Of a stretch of DNA of 64,000 nt, positions 1-11,174 are shown piece after piece. The stretch spans positions 13,454,001-13,518,000 of the forward strand of contig CM034411.1 of NCBI GenBank assembly GCA_019925095.2, given 5' to 3'. The position numbers and the translations under genes were made by a program. Below the pieces are notes generated by a model that made no database searches, was not told where the DNA came from, and was given only the letters and a program-made list of their open reading frames with translations. This stretch comes from Dendrolimus kikuchii. Taxonomy: Eukaryota > Arthropoda > Insecta > Lepidoptera > Lasiocampidae. Position 1 is the stretch's first letter. Each line of letters starts with the position of its first letter.

Positions 1-1591
1 AATACTGATGTGTGCTGTACTTCCGGTTCACCAGTTTACTTGTTACTTTGTTTACTAAAATACTGATGTGGGCGATATTTCCAGTTAACTACCTTCATTA
101 CTTATATTTTTATCGATCTTATTGTATAAACTTGGCGGGAGTGGCGCACACAGGGCAGTGTAATTCTGTGACAGTCAAGTATGAGGGCGATAAGTTCTGT
201 AAAACTGTTCTGTGTAAATCAGAAGAATAATAATACATTAAAGTGATTTATAGATTGATATGCTGCTTCTCATTTCTGAACCTTTGAATATAATCTATTA
301 TATATGCATTACACGCACACTTCACAAACAAACCAAGACATAGAAAGAGCCTAAAAATTAATAACCCAGACACAGAAAAGAAAAAAACCAACACACATGG
401 CACTAGATAGGCCTATATATAAGTATAGATATAAGGCCAACACTGCACATGCACTTCCTCACAACACCAGCATGTAACAGGTACACTCTACATTAGTATA
501 AGGTTAGTATTAAAAATAGGATAAATCAATATAATAAGTTAATCTTAAGGTACACCATAACATATAAATCACTAAATTAATGTCACACACTAACAAAAAT
601 AAACAATAAGCGTGTATGGACTCTAAAATTTTTCATAGAAATTAAGTAGTAAAAAAAGGTACGGAACTCGAGTCCGTAGATATGCTAATAATAAAAAAAT
701 ATAATCTAACTAAAATTAAGAACAATGAAGCAAGTAATTACATCTAGAGTACAGCACTCGTTGTCTTATTTTATACTCCCCTCTCGGACGATTCAGCCGT
801 GGACTGTCGCCGGTGGTGCGTTACCCTATCCAACGGGGTAACGGTCGTCGACCCACCATACAACTTAAAAATATGCTCACAGTCAAGTATGTATACATGA
901 CTGTGGAGTGTGGGTGGGTATTACAGCCATTTTATAGCTATTTTAATCAGCGCTCGGAAATAGATAAGAGTCGATGCCGTTAAAACCTTACACATGGGAG
1001 ATTTTCCATTTCGGAACGTTTAACGTCATTTAAACAATTTCAGCAAAAAAGTTCGCTAAGCAGGTTTTGAAGAAACCGGTTTCGAATCGTTTTTGTCGCC
1101 TACCTTCAATTTGCAACCTCATGGAACAGCAACGATTCAATCATAGTATATACAAACGTTTTATCCATGCCGGAACGGAGAAAGAATACAATTTCATACA
1201 TCCAGGCTGCCTGTCGTAAGAGGTGACAAAACAATCCACAGCCAGGTGGTAGGTATTTGCCCGTCTGGATGGCTACCACCCCTGGTCTAGACTGTGCCAA
1301 CATAACAACCTCAAGTTGTGTTCCGGCATTAGGAGCCAGGTACCAGTACCCTTTAGAGAGTAGCAACGCGTTTGTAACACCATTTGTGTTGCAAGTGTCA
1401 ATAGGCGATGGTAACCGCTTTCCATCAGTGGGCCGTCTGTCTGTCTGCTAAACTCGTGCAATAAAACATACTTTTCGTGGAATAAATCGCTTAATAAATG
1501 TTTATATAGCACGCGTAACATTAAAAAACCAGTTAATTTTAACCGCTCTAGAACTATGGTAACAATAAGATCTCAGTGGCTTCAGACTTAC
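1..1591. other. Left-edge sequence, intronic for Cadps
   Basis: Cadps exon 7 (1592-1749) ends at a donor site, so this stretch should be its following intron. It is AT-rich. The only structures I see are a SINE copy (1165-1467), a short GC-richer patch at 780-860 with an 8-bp hairpin (819-826 pairing with 836-843), and a 12-bp direct repeat at 1-12 and 58-69. No further Cadps exon was recognised here. Confidence 0.5.
1165..1467 (+). repeat. SINE-A copy 1
   Basis: This is a diverged copy of a roughly 310-bp repeat that also occurs at 11175, 11886, 23951, 33599, 42593 and 60839. In this orientation it starts near the 'ggaacggagaaagaatac' block and ends in an A-rich tail after 'ctgtctgctaaactcg'. 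The last 90 or so bases match the 3' end of the LINE at 53.4 kb. The name SINE is an inference from size, A-tail and copy number. Confidence 0.7.
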
Positions 1592-1749
1592 AAGCAAAGC
1601 ATTGAACAGCAGTTGATGTTCGAACTTCTTGACTCCTAAAATCTGCTGGAACATGTCGTAAAGCTGTTCCTTGCTGAGTATGCATTCTGCGTTGAGACTC
1701 TGTTGCTGGGCTCTCGAAGGACGCTTGGAGTCGTCGTCTCCAGGAATGC
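1592..1749 (-). CDS. Cadps: Cadps exon 7 (calcium-dependent secretion activator)
   Basis: This exon encodes 52 complete residues after finishing a split glycine codon. It holds a variable stretch ([16 protein letters not shown]) and then the highly conserved CAPS block [11 protein letters not shown] and [13 protein letters not shown]. On the minus strand the acceptor is cctaag|G and the donor is CTT|gtaagt. It starts in phase 1 and ends in phase 0, matching exon 6 upstream. In vertebrate CADPS the next residues lie in a conserved Asp-Asn-rich stretch, so the coding sequence should continue to the left of the window. CAPS primes dense-core vesicles for calcium-triggered exocytosis in neurons and endocrine cells. 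Identity rests on strong motif agreement remembered from the family. Confidence 0.93.
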
Positions 1750-4700
1750 CTTAGGAATAGAGAAGAATGAAAGAAGGTCAAATATGGTGTTGTTTATCTT
1801 TCATAATTAGGACATGAAGTTATAGATCCCAAAACCTTCCCTAATAACGGCTTAGAGAAGTAATAAATAACGATATGTATATAATCTAATAATAGATCAT
1901 TTACCACATTACTACCAGGAAACATGCCCAGAAAGATGGCTGGATGGCATGCTACGTTGTATGGCAACATTGCTTCTCTGTACGAAATCCAGCCTTCTGG
2001 TCATGGATAGTATCAAAGAGATTTTTGCCAATTCTTCTAAATTAACTCTCTGCCAACGGACCCACGGACCTAATATTCTAACATATTCCTAAAGTTCTAT
2101 TTGTGCGCCGCTTGAAAGCTCCAGTTGATAAACCTTGTCTAATTTGGAACCTATTGTTAGTACAGGATTTATACAACAAAACCCGTAAACCTAAGAAAAC
2201 TATTTTATTTGGCTTTCAAACAAAGACTGCATATTAAAAGTATCTACTATTAATAAGAAGCTACGATTCTTGCACAATAATTATATGCCCTGGGGCACTA
2301 CTTTTATATCTGCAACGCATCCAAACGAAGCTGAAGTGAGAATGGTCTTTCGACGCTACGCCCGGCCGCTTTTATAATCGAGCGATGACGAAACAAGTCG
2401 AGTAGTAATCACAATGGTTCTACATACCCGCAGATACTACTTGAAATAAAAGTTATTAACACTAAGTAGTTCGTGTAAAACATTATGATTATTAAGAATG
2501 TCTTCTTCTTCAATGAGTACTTGCAGAACTGCATCACGAGATATCTAGTCTTGGGGATACTTAGCTGTCATTTGAATTAAAGAGAAATGACGATCATTAC
2601 ATTTACAAATATTAATGAAAAATTCAACAAAAGCTAGAAGCTTACAACAAAAACATGCAGTGCACCTAACTTACTTTGTGATCCTGGAATCCATAGTTTG
2701 TTTTAAGTTTGTTCAGTAATAAATATTAAGCAACACATTTCGTAGTACTTAAGAAGTTTTAATGCGACAAGTTGAATGTATTTACAAAAGCGTGTTACTG
2801 TAAAGTTATTATTGTTGAAACGTGTAAAATGTTAAATAAAATAATTAATTTTGAAGCGAAGCAGGGCATGACTTTACTAATAGAACTTTCTTAATTATTT
2901 ACAATAAAATGTTATAATAATATAGAAGTTAATATAAAACATAAGATAGCTTCTTGAGTTGATCCCATATTTTTAATTTAACTTAACGTAAGCATTATTT
3001 AATTTCTGCAATGAGAAAAGTAATTAGAAATTTATATTAAACAAATAAAAATAATCTTATCTTATCAAACCCACTGGTAACTTACCATAATTTTTGTTAC
3101 AAGCAACACCACAAGACGTAAGCATAATAATAATAATATAAAAAGATATTTAAAAAATAACAATGAGCAGTATGTGTTTGATACCTGTTATTCCTGTTCA
3201 TGTGTGACAGAGACATGTTGTGACAGAGAGGGACAGAAAACACAGACAGTGAGACAGATGCAGGCCGCACACAATTCCAGTTGTACATTTAGGATTCTTT
3301 ACTATCAAACTTACATAATTCATTGTCTCTTAAGTGTCATTAAGCACTATGAGTAGTATCACTTCGTTAAATATTCAATACTTATTTGACATCTAATAAT
3401 TATAGAGAAGCTATTGATTTTCCAAAAGGTAAGTTTGTTAGCTATTAACATCTATACATCCATCTACACTGCTTACACAGTTATTACAAACATTGACATT
3501 TTGATGATTGTTACCAATGTCAACTTTTACAAATACATTTAATGAAGTTGCGTTGTTGTTAAAATAATTAAACATATTTTATCTTTAAAGAGCTCAAATA
3601 ATAAGAGGTTTCCTATTGTCGATACTGAATAAGTAATCTCAAATTTATTTAAGTTTCAAAAGGTAGTACAAAGAACAAAGGATACTAGAAACTCCTTTGC
3701 AATAGTATCATGTTTCTGAAAGCTGGTTAAACTTTAAAATCTAATAGCTACAGTAACAAAACAACCACCAAACTCCAATGAATATTAAAGAAAATTGCAA
3801 CCTTGTTTGGCAATACTTAGAAAATGGAGGGCCGTAAAAACTGGTGGATACAAAAAACTGCCTCAAGATTTGCTTTAACATATAATTAAGGGCGCAATTT
3901 TCAAACACGGTTTACAAACATGTAGTTTTAATTAATGATTCAAGCGATTTAATGAATGTGAATACCACCAAGCAGCTAACAGGTTGTTCAGGAATCAAAC
4001 TAGCGCTTCCTTTATAGATTATAACGACATAAAAACCAAATAAAGAAATTAAGAGTGTAACCTAGTATTTAACGGTTCAGATCTATATTTTTCGCATGAC
4101 ATCAAAAGTGTCAAGGCAAGTCAAAGTTGACCAATTATTGATTGGCCTCCCGGAGCAAAATTTTAGACGCTACCAGCCTATTAAAATCAATGCAAAAATC
4201 TTAAAACATTATTATTAGGTTTTATTTCTATCAATAAACGTTAAATAAGAGAAAGGAGAAAATTACTTGGAGACTACATCTTTGTTATATATAAAAATGA
4301 ATGTTTGTCTGTATGTCCTTTATAGAATTGTAAACTATTTATTTACTATAGTAACTATTTATTTACTATTGTAAACATTTGATCTTTAGCAAAGTTCTTG
4401 TGCATGAGCCAAAGGAGATTTCTGAGTTGGTTCACAATTGGACCCAGTAGGTGGCACTACTGTCGTGATATTGATTGAAGCTGTTCCGGGTAGGACGACG
4501 TCTGCCAGGACAGCTAGTTGCTTATAAAAAAATAGTTGAGATGACAGAAATTGCAGTTCATCCAATTTGTTACAAATTTTCGAGTGGTATTTTATTTTCT
4601 CCAACTTAAAGTTAATCAAATGGCAGGTATAACATAATTATGCTTACTTACAGCCCTATATTAAAATTATTTAAAAGTAATTCTATTTAACATAATTCTA

Positions 4701-5147
4701 CTACAGGTAATGTAATAACTATTTTCTATAGATTTCAAAAAATCTGCGTTTGATTTTACGGTGTTGGACAACTTACCCTCAATTAGTATGATGCTATTGT
4801 AACATGTTTAAGCATTTTGACACACATTCAATGCCACATTGCAAACTCAAGCTACACTGGCGTCGATGATGCTATACACATTACAACATGCTTCACTTTC
4901 AGCTTGATTAGCTACAAAGAGCTATCTATTGATTCTCATATTAAAGTCAGAAATAATAATATTCATTGAGTTCTCATACTTTATTTTAAAAGCTACGTTT
5001 TTGACTGAGATAATAATGTCTAAGATGTCTACTGATAACTTAATCTTAAAGACTATTAAATTAACAAAGTAATCATTATTATGGATAATTTCGATACCTC
5101 TTTGTCGCTTAATATCGATATGCTTGAAGCTAATGCTATCGACTTAC
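1750..5147. other. Cadps intron 6
   Basis: About 3.4 kb of AT-rich sequence between exons 6 and 7. It contains one recognisable Helitron-like element (4279-4517). Elsewhere I see only short A/T runs and small inverted repeats, with no supported coding region. Confidence 0.6.
4279..4517 (+). mobile_element. Non-autonomous Helitron-like element
   Basis: It starts with TC after an A, followed by the tatataaaaatgaatg block typical of the 5' end of lepidopteran Helitrons. It ends in gacagCTAG followed by T. A small hairpin-prone ctgccaggacag lies just before the CTAG. The 3' end resembles that of the element at 24866-25362. It is inserted in Cadps intron 6 and has no coding capacity. Confidence 0.6.
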
Positions 5148-5233
5148 CAGTTCCCTTCATGATACAATCAAACTTAGCAAGCCATGAAGATAATACTGTT
5201 TCTTTACTTAATCCATCTATTTCTGGTAAAGAC
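5148..5233 (-). CDS. Cadps: Cadps exon 6
   Basis: An 86-nt exon (1 + 28 codons + 1) encoding [17 protein letters not shown] followed by [11 protein letters not shown], nearly identical to the same stretch of vertebrate and fly CAPS. The acceptor is tttcgcag|G and the donor is ACTG|gtaagt on the minus strand. It enters in phase 2 from exon 5 (AG|G arginine codon) and leaves in phase 1 to exon 7 (G|GC glycine codon). Confidence 0.95.
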
Positions 5234-5607
5234 CTGCGAAATTTAGGCGGCGTAAGATTAAAAACATTTTTATCCGTACTGAACTTTATGGCTTCTGTCA
5301 GCACGGCAATTAAATAATAAGTATTGCTAGCAATGTAATACAAAAGAAGAAAGTCTGCTCTGTCTACCGTACTGGGCTATACTACATAATTATATGTGGT
5401 CATCCACTGGAGTCATGAGCCTAGCTGTGCATTATATAGATATCTGCTGTATCACAACTTGAAATTGTTCCAACAGTACAAGGAAAAGAAGCTACGAAAG
5501 TGTCGAAAGTTCTAGCAAGAACACAGTACTGAAGGAACCATTATAGGCGCTTACCATACTAGACAAGTCAAAATAAGCGGTATTAGTCCAGTTAGATACA
5601 CGACAAG

Positions 5608-5710
5608 AATAATGGTTGGCAAATTCTCAAAATATGCTTTGTGTATATAATTGTATAAGGAATGTAATTGCGTCGCAATTTCTTCAAATAAAGTTTTTCT
5701 TTCTTTGTAT
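5608..5710 (+). repeat. Dispersed repeat shared with 49007-49098
   Basis: About 100 bp here match 49007-49098 closely (aaattctcaaaatatgctttgtg, then a cgtcgc block, then aataaagtttttctttc). The AATAAA in the same position suggests the 3' end of a retroposed transcript or element. The source element is not recognised. Confidence 0.55.
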
Positions 5711-6514
5711 AACGAAGAGAAAAGAGAGAGTAGGTTATTCAGGTTGGTTATTCGTTGGACAAAGTTGGTATGTAAGAAGGAAAGAAACTTCAATAGAGAA
5801 GCGGGAACGTCATCTCTTGACAACAGATAGCTCTACAATAATCAGTTTTCCACTAGTAAGTATGCAAAATTGTGTCTCAGCGTATTGTGTTAGAATACGA
5901 CATAGTACCAGTGAGCGACGATCAGCAGCTCGCTTACCAGTCCGAATTTGTCTTGGTTTTGGGGTTTAATTTTGTGAAAATGAAAACTGTTCAGATTGGC
6001 TGTCGCGATTACTCCCATGACAATCATAGTGGGTATACTCGTACCAAAGGTTTTCTGTCAGATACAAAATTGAATATTGCGACAGTCGTCTGCATTAATT
6101 CTAGAGAAGCCATAAAGTTTAGCACGTAGAAATGTATGTAATTTTTGTCGAATGTACTTATTATTCTACTCTCTTATGCAGTGTCTAAAAAATTATCTAT
6201 AATATTATTAATCTGTGTAGGGTATTAAGTTTGTACAATGAATTTAAAAAAGATAAATTATTTGGGGGTGCTAATTTGGATCAGCACCGTCTTTACTTAG
6301 AATTTAGAATTTTTGTCTGTCTGATAGAGAATCGCGTGATTAAAATGAAGCTCATTACAGACCTAGTTCATATTCCCAGTCAATAGTCAGGATAATTTAT
6401 CCGATAAATGACGTAGTTCCCGTGGGATAGACCAACCTGGCCAAAAAGATATCGCTGTGGTCGCGTTTATTTAAGTAAATGATAACGCACTGTTAGTAAA
6501 TAATACACCCAAAC

Positions 6515-6690
6515 CTGACTCTCTTCTCAATATTATTCCTGAAGACTTCGCGGAAGTCGTGATGGGAACAAGCTCCGGACTTCACCATCTGCTCAACTCT
6601 CTCAGACTTGAGAAACACGTCGTGGTATGACTGGACTGCGTTTTGGAAGGCCTCGTCGGCTAAGATTTGGGTCTCGCCTTTCAGGAACGC
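6515..6690 (-). CDS. Cadps: Cadps exon 5
   Basis: A 176-nt exon encoding 58 residues plus two bases. It begins [15 protein letters not shown] and contains [15 protein letters not shown] and [12 protein letters not shown], the conserved N-terminal region of CAPS before the [11 protein letters not shown] block. The acceptor is cgtccag|G and the donor is GTCAG|gttt. It starts in phase 0 after exon 4 and ends in phase 2. The gap to exon 6 (5234-6514) is AT-rich intron holding only the repeat at 5608-5710 and some unrecognised open frames. Confidence 0.95.
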
Positions 6691-7005
6691 CTGGACGGAT
6701 AAACCATTTATTTATTGCTTTACGTCTTTAGAAGCAAATATAGCATTGTACGTGGATTTATGCGATGTAGATTCATTTTCGATAGAATCAAATAGCCTAT
6801 TGCTCTTCATATATTTGTATAGATAGCTTTCGTGTTAATCTAATAATCATTTTTTCGCGAAATCACTAAAATATTTCTTCTGGATGGCCCCAAGTTTTTT
6901 AGGCGTTTTTACAAGATTTGATTTAAATTGCAATGTTTGTTGGTTAATTATATATTTTAAAGACAGTCAATACAATAAACGTTAAATAAATAATATTGAC
7001 AATAC

Positions 7006-7173
7006 CTGAAATCGCGCCTGAATAGTTTCTAGTTGATGAGGAGTCAGCTTAGTATGTCTTCTGGTCATATCAGTGGGCTGCTTAGCGTTGAAAGGGTGTG
7101 CAACGCATCGAGATACAAACACGTACAGTTGGAGCCGACGTTTCTTATCTTCTTCTAACTTCTCAATTTTTTC
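7006..7173 (-). CDS. Cadps: Cadps exon 4
   Basis: A 168-nt exon of exactly 56 codons (phase 0 to 0). It opens with a charged, coiled-coil-like stretch ([15 protein letters not shown]) and continues into [20 protein letters not shown], the first strongly conserved CAPS segment. It ends in [10 protein letters not shown]. The acceptor is gatacag|G and the donor is TTTCAG|gtattg. Confidence 0.96.
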
Positions 7174-7221
7174 CTGTATCGAAAATGGATGGATAATGGA
7201 TGGATGAATATTATAAAATTG

Positions 7222-7330
7222 TAATAAAACTACGTTTTAACGGTTTTAAGCGCGGTAATTTTATTTGATTTTGGTTTTTCCGACGTTTCGGCCACTTTTC
7301 AGTGGCCGTGATCACGGAAGACAAAGATGT
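7222..7330 (+). repeat. Left 109-bp inverted repeat of the Penelope-like element
   Basis: It reads identically to the reverse complement of 7963-8071 by eye over all 109 bases. It contains a strong hairpin (ggccact / agtggcc around a 4-base loop) next to a GAAACGTC-type core on the minus strand. That combination resembles the hammerhead ribozyme known from Penelope-like terminal repeats. Confidence 0.85.
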
Positions 7331-7713
7331 GTGAGTGTGGATTGTCATACATTGGGCAAACAAAGAGGAGCATAAAAACACGAGTAAAAGAACACATTGC
7401 TGACATGAAACACACAAGGTCTACGAAGTCTGCGATCAGTGAACACACGCTGGATAAACCCAACCACTACATCAGATTCGATAACCCACAAATCCTCGCG
7501 AAAGAGAATCGTTTCATACCTAGAATGATGCGTGAGGCTATTGAAATCAAAAAACACCCAAATTTCAATAGAGAAGATGGTTGGCAAGTACCACCTGTTT
7601 GGGATCCAATTATTAAAACTATTAAGACCCAAACCCAGCAAAAACCAGCTGCCAGACCTCAAGACACTGTGAGCTCTTTCTGCGTACAACGGAACACAAA
7701 CCAACTTGACTGA
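7327..7713 (+). pseudogene. GIY-YIG endonuclease C-terminal fragment of a Penelope-like element
   Basis: A 128-residue open frame with the Penelope-type pattern CECGLSYIGQT, then an Arg-rich helix and KEHIADM, then a distal REAIEI plus NREDGW and VPPVW. In Penelope-like elements this domain follows the reverse transcriptase and nicks target DNA. Here it starts directly at the end of the left inverted repeat. The N-terminal GIY half and the whole RT are therefore absent, and the first Met is only the first codon left in frame. The frame is otherwise undamaged. Expression is not suggested. Confidence 0.8.
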
Positions 7714-7962
7714 TAATTACTTTTATTTTTCCCTCCACCCATTTTAATATTATATAAAATTATTAGAGCTGGGCATGTTTGCTGAAGAGTTTCTTGCGCC
7801 GCTTCTTCTCTTCAAGCCATAACATGTTGCGAAGCGGTAGTAAATTAGATTAGGCTCCCATAGATTAAATAATAACCACAAACAAAATTAAAAATTAAAT
7901 AATTAAAATTAATAAGTTGGCGGTAGGCTAAATAAAACTTTAACAATACTCGTTGACACTTG

Positions 7963-8071
7963 ACATCTTTGTCTTCCGTGATCACGGCCACTGAAAAGTG
8001 GCCGAAACGTCGGAAAAACCAAAATCAAATAAAATTACCGCGCTTAAAACCGTTAAAACGTAGTTTTATTA
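7963..8071 (-). repeat. Right 109-bp inverted repeat of the Penelope-like element
   Basis: Perfect inverted partner of 7222-7330. On the plus strand it carries the hairpin followed by gaaacgtcgg, the hammerhead-like core. A partial third copy of this sequence is at 41289-41332. Confidence 0.85.
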
Positions 8072-8118
8072 TGTATACAAGTCGCGAAAACTTAAGAAAA
8101 TATTATTATAAAATTGTA

Positions 8119-8364
8119 TTAAAATCTTGTAGCGGCCAGCAGGCTGCCTAAGTGATATAAGCGTGGCAAACCGCCTGTTGTTCGCCACCCGCGCTGCGCT
8201 TACGGCGCTCCTCTTCCTCCGACAGCTAAACGCTGTCGACTAGTCTGTTTCGATCAGCGCGCGAGGACATCCCTGCCGCGGTTATCATGCTTGTATTTCA
8301 TAGTGTAAACTATTTTCAATATAAAATGTGCCAAAAATAGTAGTTTCATTACTCCAACCGGCAA
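8119..8364. other. GC-rich patch of unknown origin in Cadps intron 3
   Basis: Around 8150-8280 the base composition is clearly richer in G and C than the surroundings. A 6-bp hairpin (cgacag / ctgtcg) sits just before actagt near 8240, faintly like a Helitron 3' end, but the CTAG lies too close to the stem for confidence. Confidence 0.3.
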
Positions 8365-9068
8365 CCATACACCACATACATACATACATACATAACTTCA
8401 CGCCAGTTCCCTTGCGGGGTAGGCACGAACAACAGAGCGCCATTTAGGCCCATTCTTACACACCTCACTTGCTTCTTTGACATTCATAACTCTTGTCATG
8501 CACACTCGTCTGTTCTTAAGGCTCCTGACATCACCCTCCGCTAGTATACGATCAATTTGATCATGGAAGGTGTGTCGTGGCCTTCCACGACTTCTGCATC
8601 CATCCACTTTTGCATTGTATATCTGTTTAGTCATTCTTTCATCATGCATTCTTTCCACATGCCCGAACCACCGGAGCATTCCTTTCCTTACCTTCACCCC
8701 GACACTCTCTTTCAGACCAACTCTCTTTCTTACTTCGGTATTACGAACGCGGTCCGCGAGCGTCACTCCGCAGATTTTGCGCAGTGCTCGCATCTCAACC
8801 GCGTTTACTCTACTTTCATGCTCTCTCTTCCATACCCAACTCTCGCTTCCATACGCGAGCGTAGGTACCAGCACCGCGTTGTGTATGGCGAGCTGGGCCT
8901 TCTGGCTGAGGTTCTTATCGCCTAGAAGTTTACCTAACGCTCCATTCAAACTATTCCCCAAATTTACTCTTCTTTCTATATCAGCGGTGTACCTTCCATC
9001 CCTGCTAAAAGCACATCCAAGATATACAAACTCATTCACTTGCTCCAGCAAGTGCTCCATACACCACA
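8365..9068 (-). mobile_element. RTE-like LINE copy, 5'-truncated, with 12-bp TSD
   Basis: The longest copy of a LINE family seen about ten times in this window. Its 3' end (left side) carries a (TATG)n tail rather than poly(A), which is typical of RTE elements. The direct repeat ccatacaccaca at 8365-8376 and 9057-9068 is the target-site duplication. The inserted part is 8377-9056. Confidence 0.85.
8398..9056 (-). pseudogene. C-terminal reverse transcriptase fragment (RTE-like LINE)
   Basis: About 220 codons without a stop. The frame shows the post-RT thumb and C-terminal features of non-LTR retrotransposons: FVYLGCAFS near the start, LVPTLAYGSESW, LRWFGHVERM, and RSRGRPRHTFHDQI before the end YPARELA. 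The catalytic RT core is missing because the copy is 5'-truncated inside the target-site duplication, so it cannot be functional. Clade assignment to RTE is an inference from the short tandem tail. Confidence 0.8.
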
Positions 9069-9199
9069 ATTTGGATATTTAGCAATGTAAAGTTTTTTCT
9101 ATGCTTAATTGCTCTATATCCAAATGAAAATTAACTAAGGAATTTCGTATACAAGACCTATCAGAGAAAATGATATGATAAAATGTTGAATGGAATTAC

Positions 9200-9293
9200 C
9201 TGAGGGTCCTGGTCTTTGTCCGAGTGACTAGCACCAGATGGGCTGGGAGAAGGTGTTGGCGCCTCTCCAGAGCTGGCGCTCCCGGTCGACGTC
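9200..9293 (-). CDS. Cadps: Cadps exon 3
   Basis: A 94-nt exon (1 + 31 codons) encoding a Ser/Pro/Thr-rich, presumably disordered stretch that ends in SHSDKDQDPQ. The acceptor is gcgcag|G and the donor is CTCAG|gtaatt. The first base completes GC|G from exon 2. CAPS N-termini are known to hold a low-complexity Ser/Pro/Gly linker before the YVFV block. The role assigned here rests on phase and position more than on residue conservation. Confidence 0.85.
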
Positions 9294-9984
9294 CTGCGCA
9301 AGTAAGATCTACACGACCAAGCATTATATCGTCAATGTATATGATTTTGTTCACACAGACCGATCGCGCCTCTTCTTATTCAATAGCAATGTCTCTTTTA
9401 GACATTTTAAATATAATAAGAGCGATCAGTGTATGCAAAATTAATGTTATGAAACTAATTACAAAAGCGTACTGACATTAATACTAAATTTTAGTTCAAC
9501 TACGAGGTAGGCCATTGATTAGTCAACATTTAAATTGACAACTAATAACACTATCAAATTGTTTTATATAAACAATAGAATAAATTGCAAACTAATTGGC
9601 AAAACTGGGTATGCTGGGTGTCGAAAGCTATTGGTTTTTACTTCTACTTAAGGAAACAACTGGCTTTCGATGGTTAACAATATATATTTTAAGGTATTTT
9701 TACAGATAGTAAGTAGAATTTACGTAGAGAGCGCTTTTTTCATAATTCAAACATAATTGTCAAATGCACAATTTTAAATGTAGGTACTATTTGCTTATTC
9801 TTCTATCTCGTCGGTAAAGGCGAGATAAAGATTGTATACGAGTTTAACACTAATAATTACTAATTATATTTGTTTTAAAGCTAGGTTTATTATAGGATTG
9901 TCTTACTATTTATTACTTAGTTTATTTTTGTATTTAATCTTATTTTTAAGTTAGTTTAGCTTTTTTCCGTATCTGTTGTGTCCA

Positions 9985-10055
9985 TAAAAGTGGTCCGGGC
10001 TGTTGGAGGGCTTGCGTGGGGTCATAGGACGAGACGTAGATGTCCCTCGGCAAAT
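9985..10055 (+). repeat. Dispersed LINE-like 3' fragment, shared with 48745-48835
   Basis: The block ggagggcttgcgtgggg and the following acgtagatgtccctcggcaaa recur, diverged, near 48770-48830. Upstream sequence is also similarly T/A-rich in both copies. The parent element is not recognised. Confidence 0.45.
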
Positions 10056-10713
10056 TAATAATAATAATATTTTTTATTGTTATCAATTACTAATACGTAA
10101 GTAGGTACTGGATTTTATTCAATTTTTGTTGTCTTTACAAGGCGAAAAAGGCGATTTTTCAAAATTCCGTATTTTACTTATAGTAAATTATAAAAAAATA
10201 GGATAAGTGCTTGTCTGTCTGCTCATAATTAAGGCTTCCTTAGAAGTGACAAACCTCGGATATTTACGGCATTTGGCTACAAAACCATAGAAAAGGAAAA
10301 AAATCGAAAATACATAATTATCAAAAACTACTCAACTGATTTTGTTCAAATAAAAATCGTTCAGCACTTATATTTGTGCTCACAATATTTGAGTCTTATT
10401 TAATTTAAAAAAATCATTAGTGAACATCGTGTTGATGTTTCAAAATCTACAGTTCACATGACAATCTTATACATTGAAGAAAAATTATCGGAAAGCCGTT
10501 ATTAATCTAAGAAATTAAATTTTTCTACTTTATAATAATTAGCAATGACTCATTCTTAACTCTCCAAATTTAAATTAGTTTAATAAAATTCACACCAAAA
10601 CTCAGTAAGTATGAATTTATTTCAATCACTACTCTACGTATGTTTTCATGAATTTTAATGGACGTGAGTATTATACTTATTATTAATTTACTTTAGAAAG
10701 AAGATTTACTTAC

Positions 10714-10807
10714 GCATGAGGCGGAGGTGCGAGTGCTGTGGTCTCCCTTTGTCTTGTTGCTGGATGCAAAGGGGCTGCTAGTGGTGCAGTTGTCAGTGGA
10801 CTTGGAC
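10714..10807 (-). CDS. Cadps: Cadps exon 2
   Basis: A 94-nt exon (2 + 30 codons + 2) that links the start exon to exon 3. In the phase set by exon 1 it reads as a Pro/Ala/Thr-rich linker ending APPPHA. The acceptor is gaatag|G and the donor is CATGC|gtaagt. Its sequence is not conserved with vertebrate CAPS as far as I can recall. The splice sites and the uninterrupted phase from ATG to exon 3 are the evidence. Confidence 0.82.
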
Positions 10808-11174
10808 CTATTCAAAGAAGAAAGAACACTAACAAAAAAGAATAATGAAAGAAGAGGACGAGAAGCTTGTATGTAACAAGCTGTACACGCGATTTCATTC
10901 GCACGAAATTCTAATACACTTGGACAGTGTGATATGGAACTTCACGATTTAATTCCCCCATCTACTTTCTGTCATCAGTCAACCAGACACACTGGTTTGC
11001 GCTCGTTACATGGTGGACATACCATTGTTATACAGGATCCGGTTCGAAGGACCATTAAATGTATAGTTTGTACACTTGTTCTTGCTTGTAGTTGTGAATG
11101 CTGGCAGTAGTTGGTGGAGTGCTGGTGCTTTCTTATAGTAGAGTGAAGAAAAAATACACCTTATTGCTTACAGG

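Larger units (their letters stand above)
7209..8118 (+). mobile_element. Truncated Penelope-like element with inverted terminal repeats
   Basis: The element is flanked by a 15-bp direct repeat (tattataaaattgta at 7209-7223 and 8104-8118), read as its target-site duplication. Inside are perfect 109-bp inverted repeats (7222-7330 and 7963-8071), a 3'-terminal GIY-YIG endonuclease fragment (7327-7713), a roughly 250-bp AT-rich 3' region, and about 30 bp between the right arm and the right duplication. The RT half is missing. A terminal repeat in inverted orientation upstream of a 5'-truncated body is a known Penelope-like arrangement. It sits in Cadps intron 3. A second fragment of the same family lies at 41288-41530. 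Confidence 0.8.

Noticed and set aside
4386..4619. 77-codon minus-strand frame considered as a Cadps exon
   Set aside because: It overlaps the end of a Helitron-like element and has no CAPS-like residues; exon 6 joins exon 7 directly in phase.
5616..6129. Overlapping open frames of 117 and 85 codons on the plus strand
   Set aside because: They lie in a Cadps intron on the opposite strand, overlap a dispersed repeat and show no protein family features.
8219..8246. Hairpin plus CTAGT as a Helitron 3' end
   Set aside because: The stem lies only one base from CTAG and no matching 5' end or body was found.
8557..9082. Plus-strand frames of 122 and 170 codons over the LINE copy
   Set aside because: They are shadows of the minus-strand reverse transcriptase frame and recur at every copy of the LINE.
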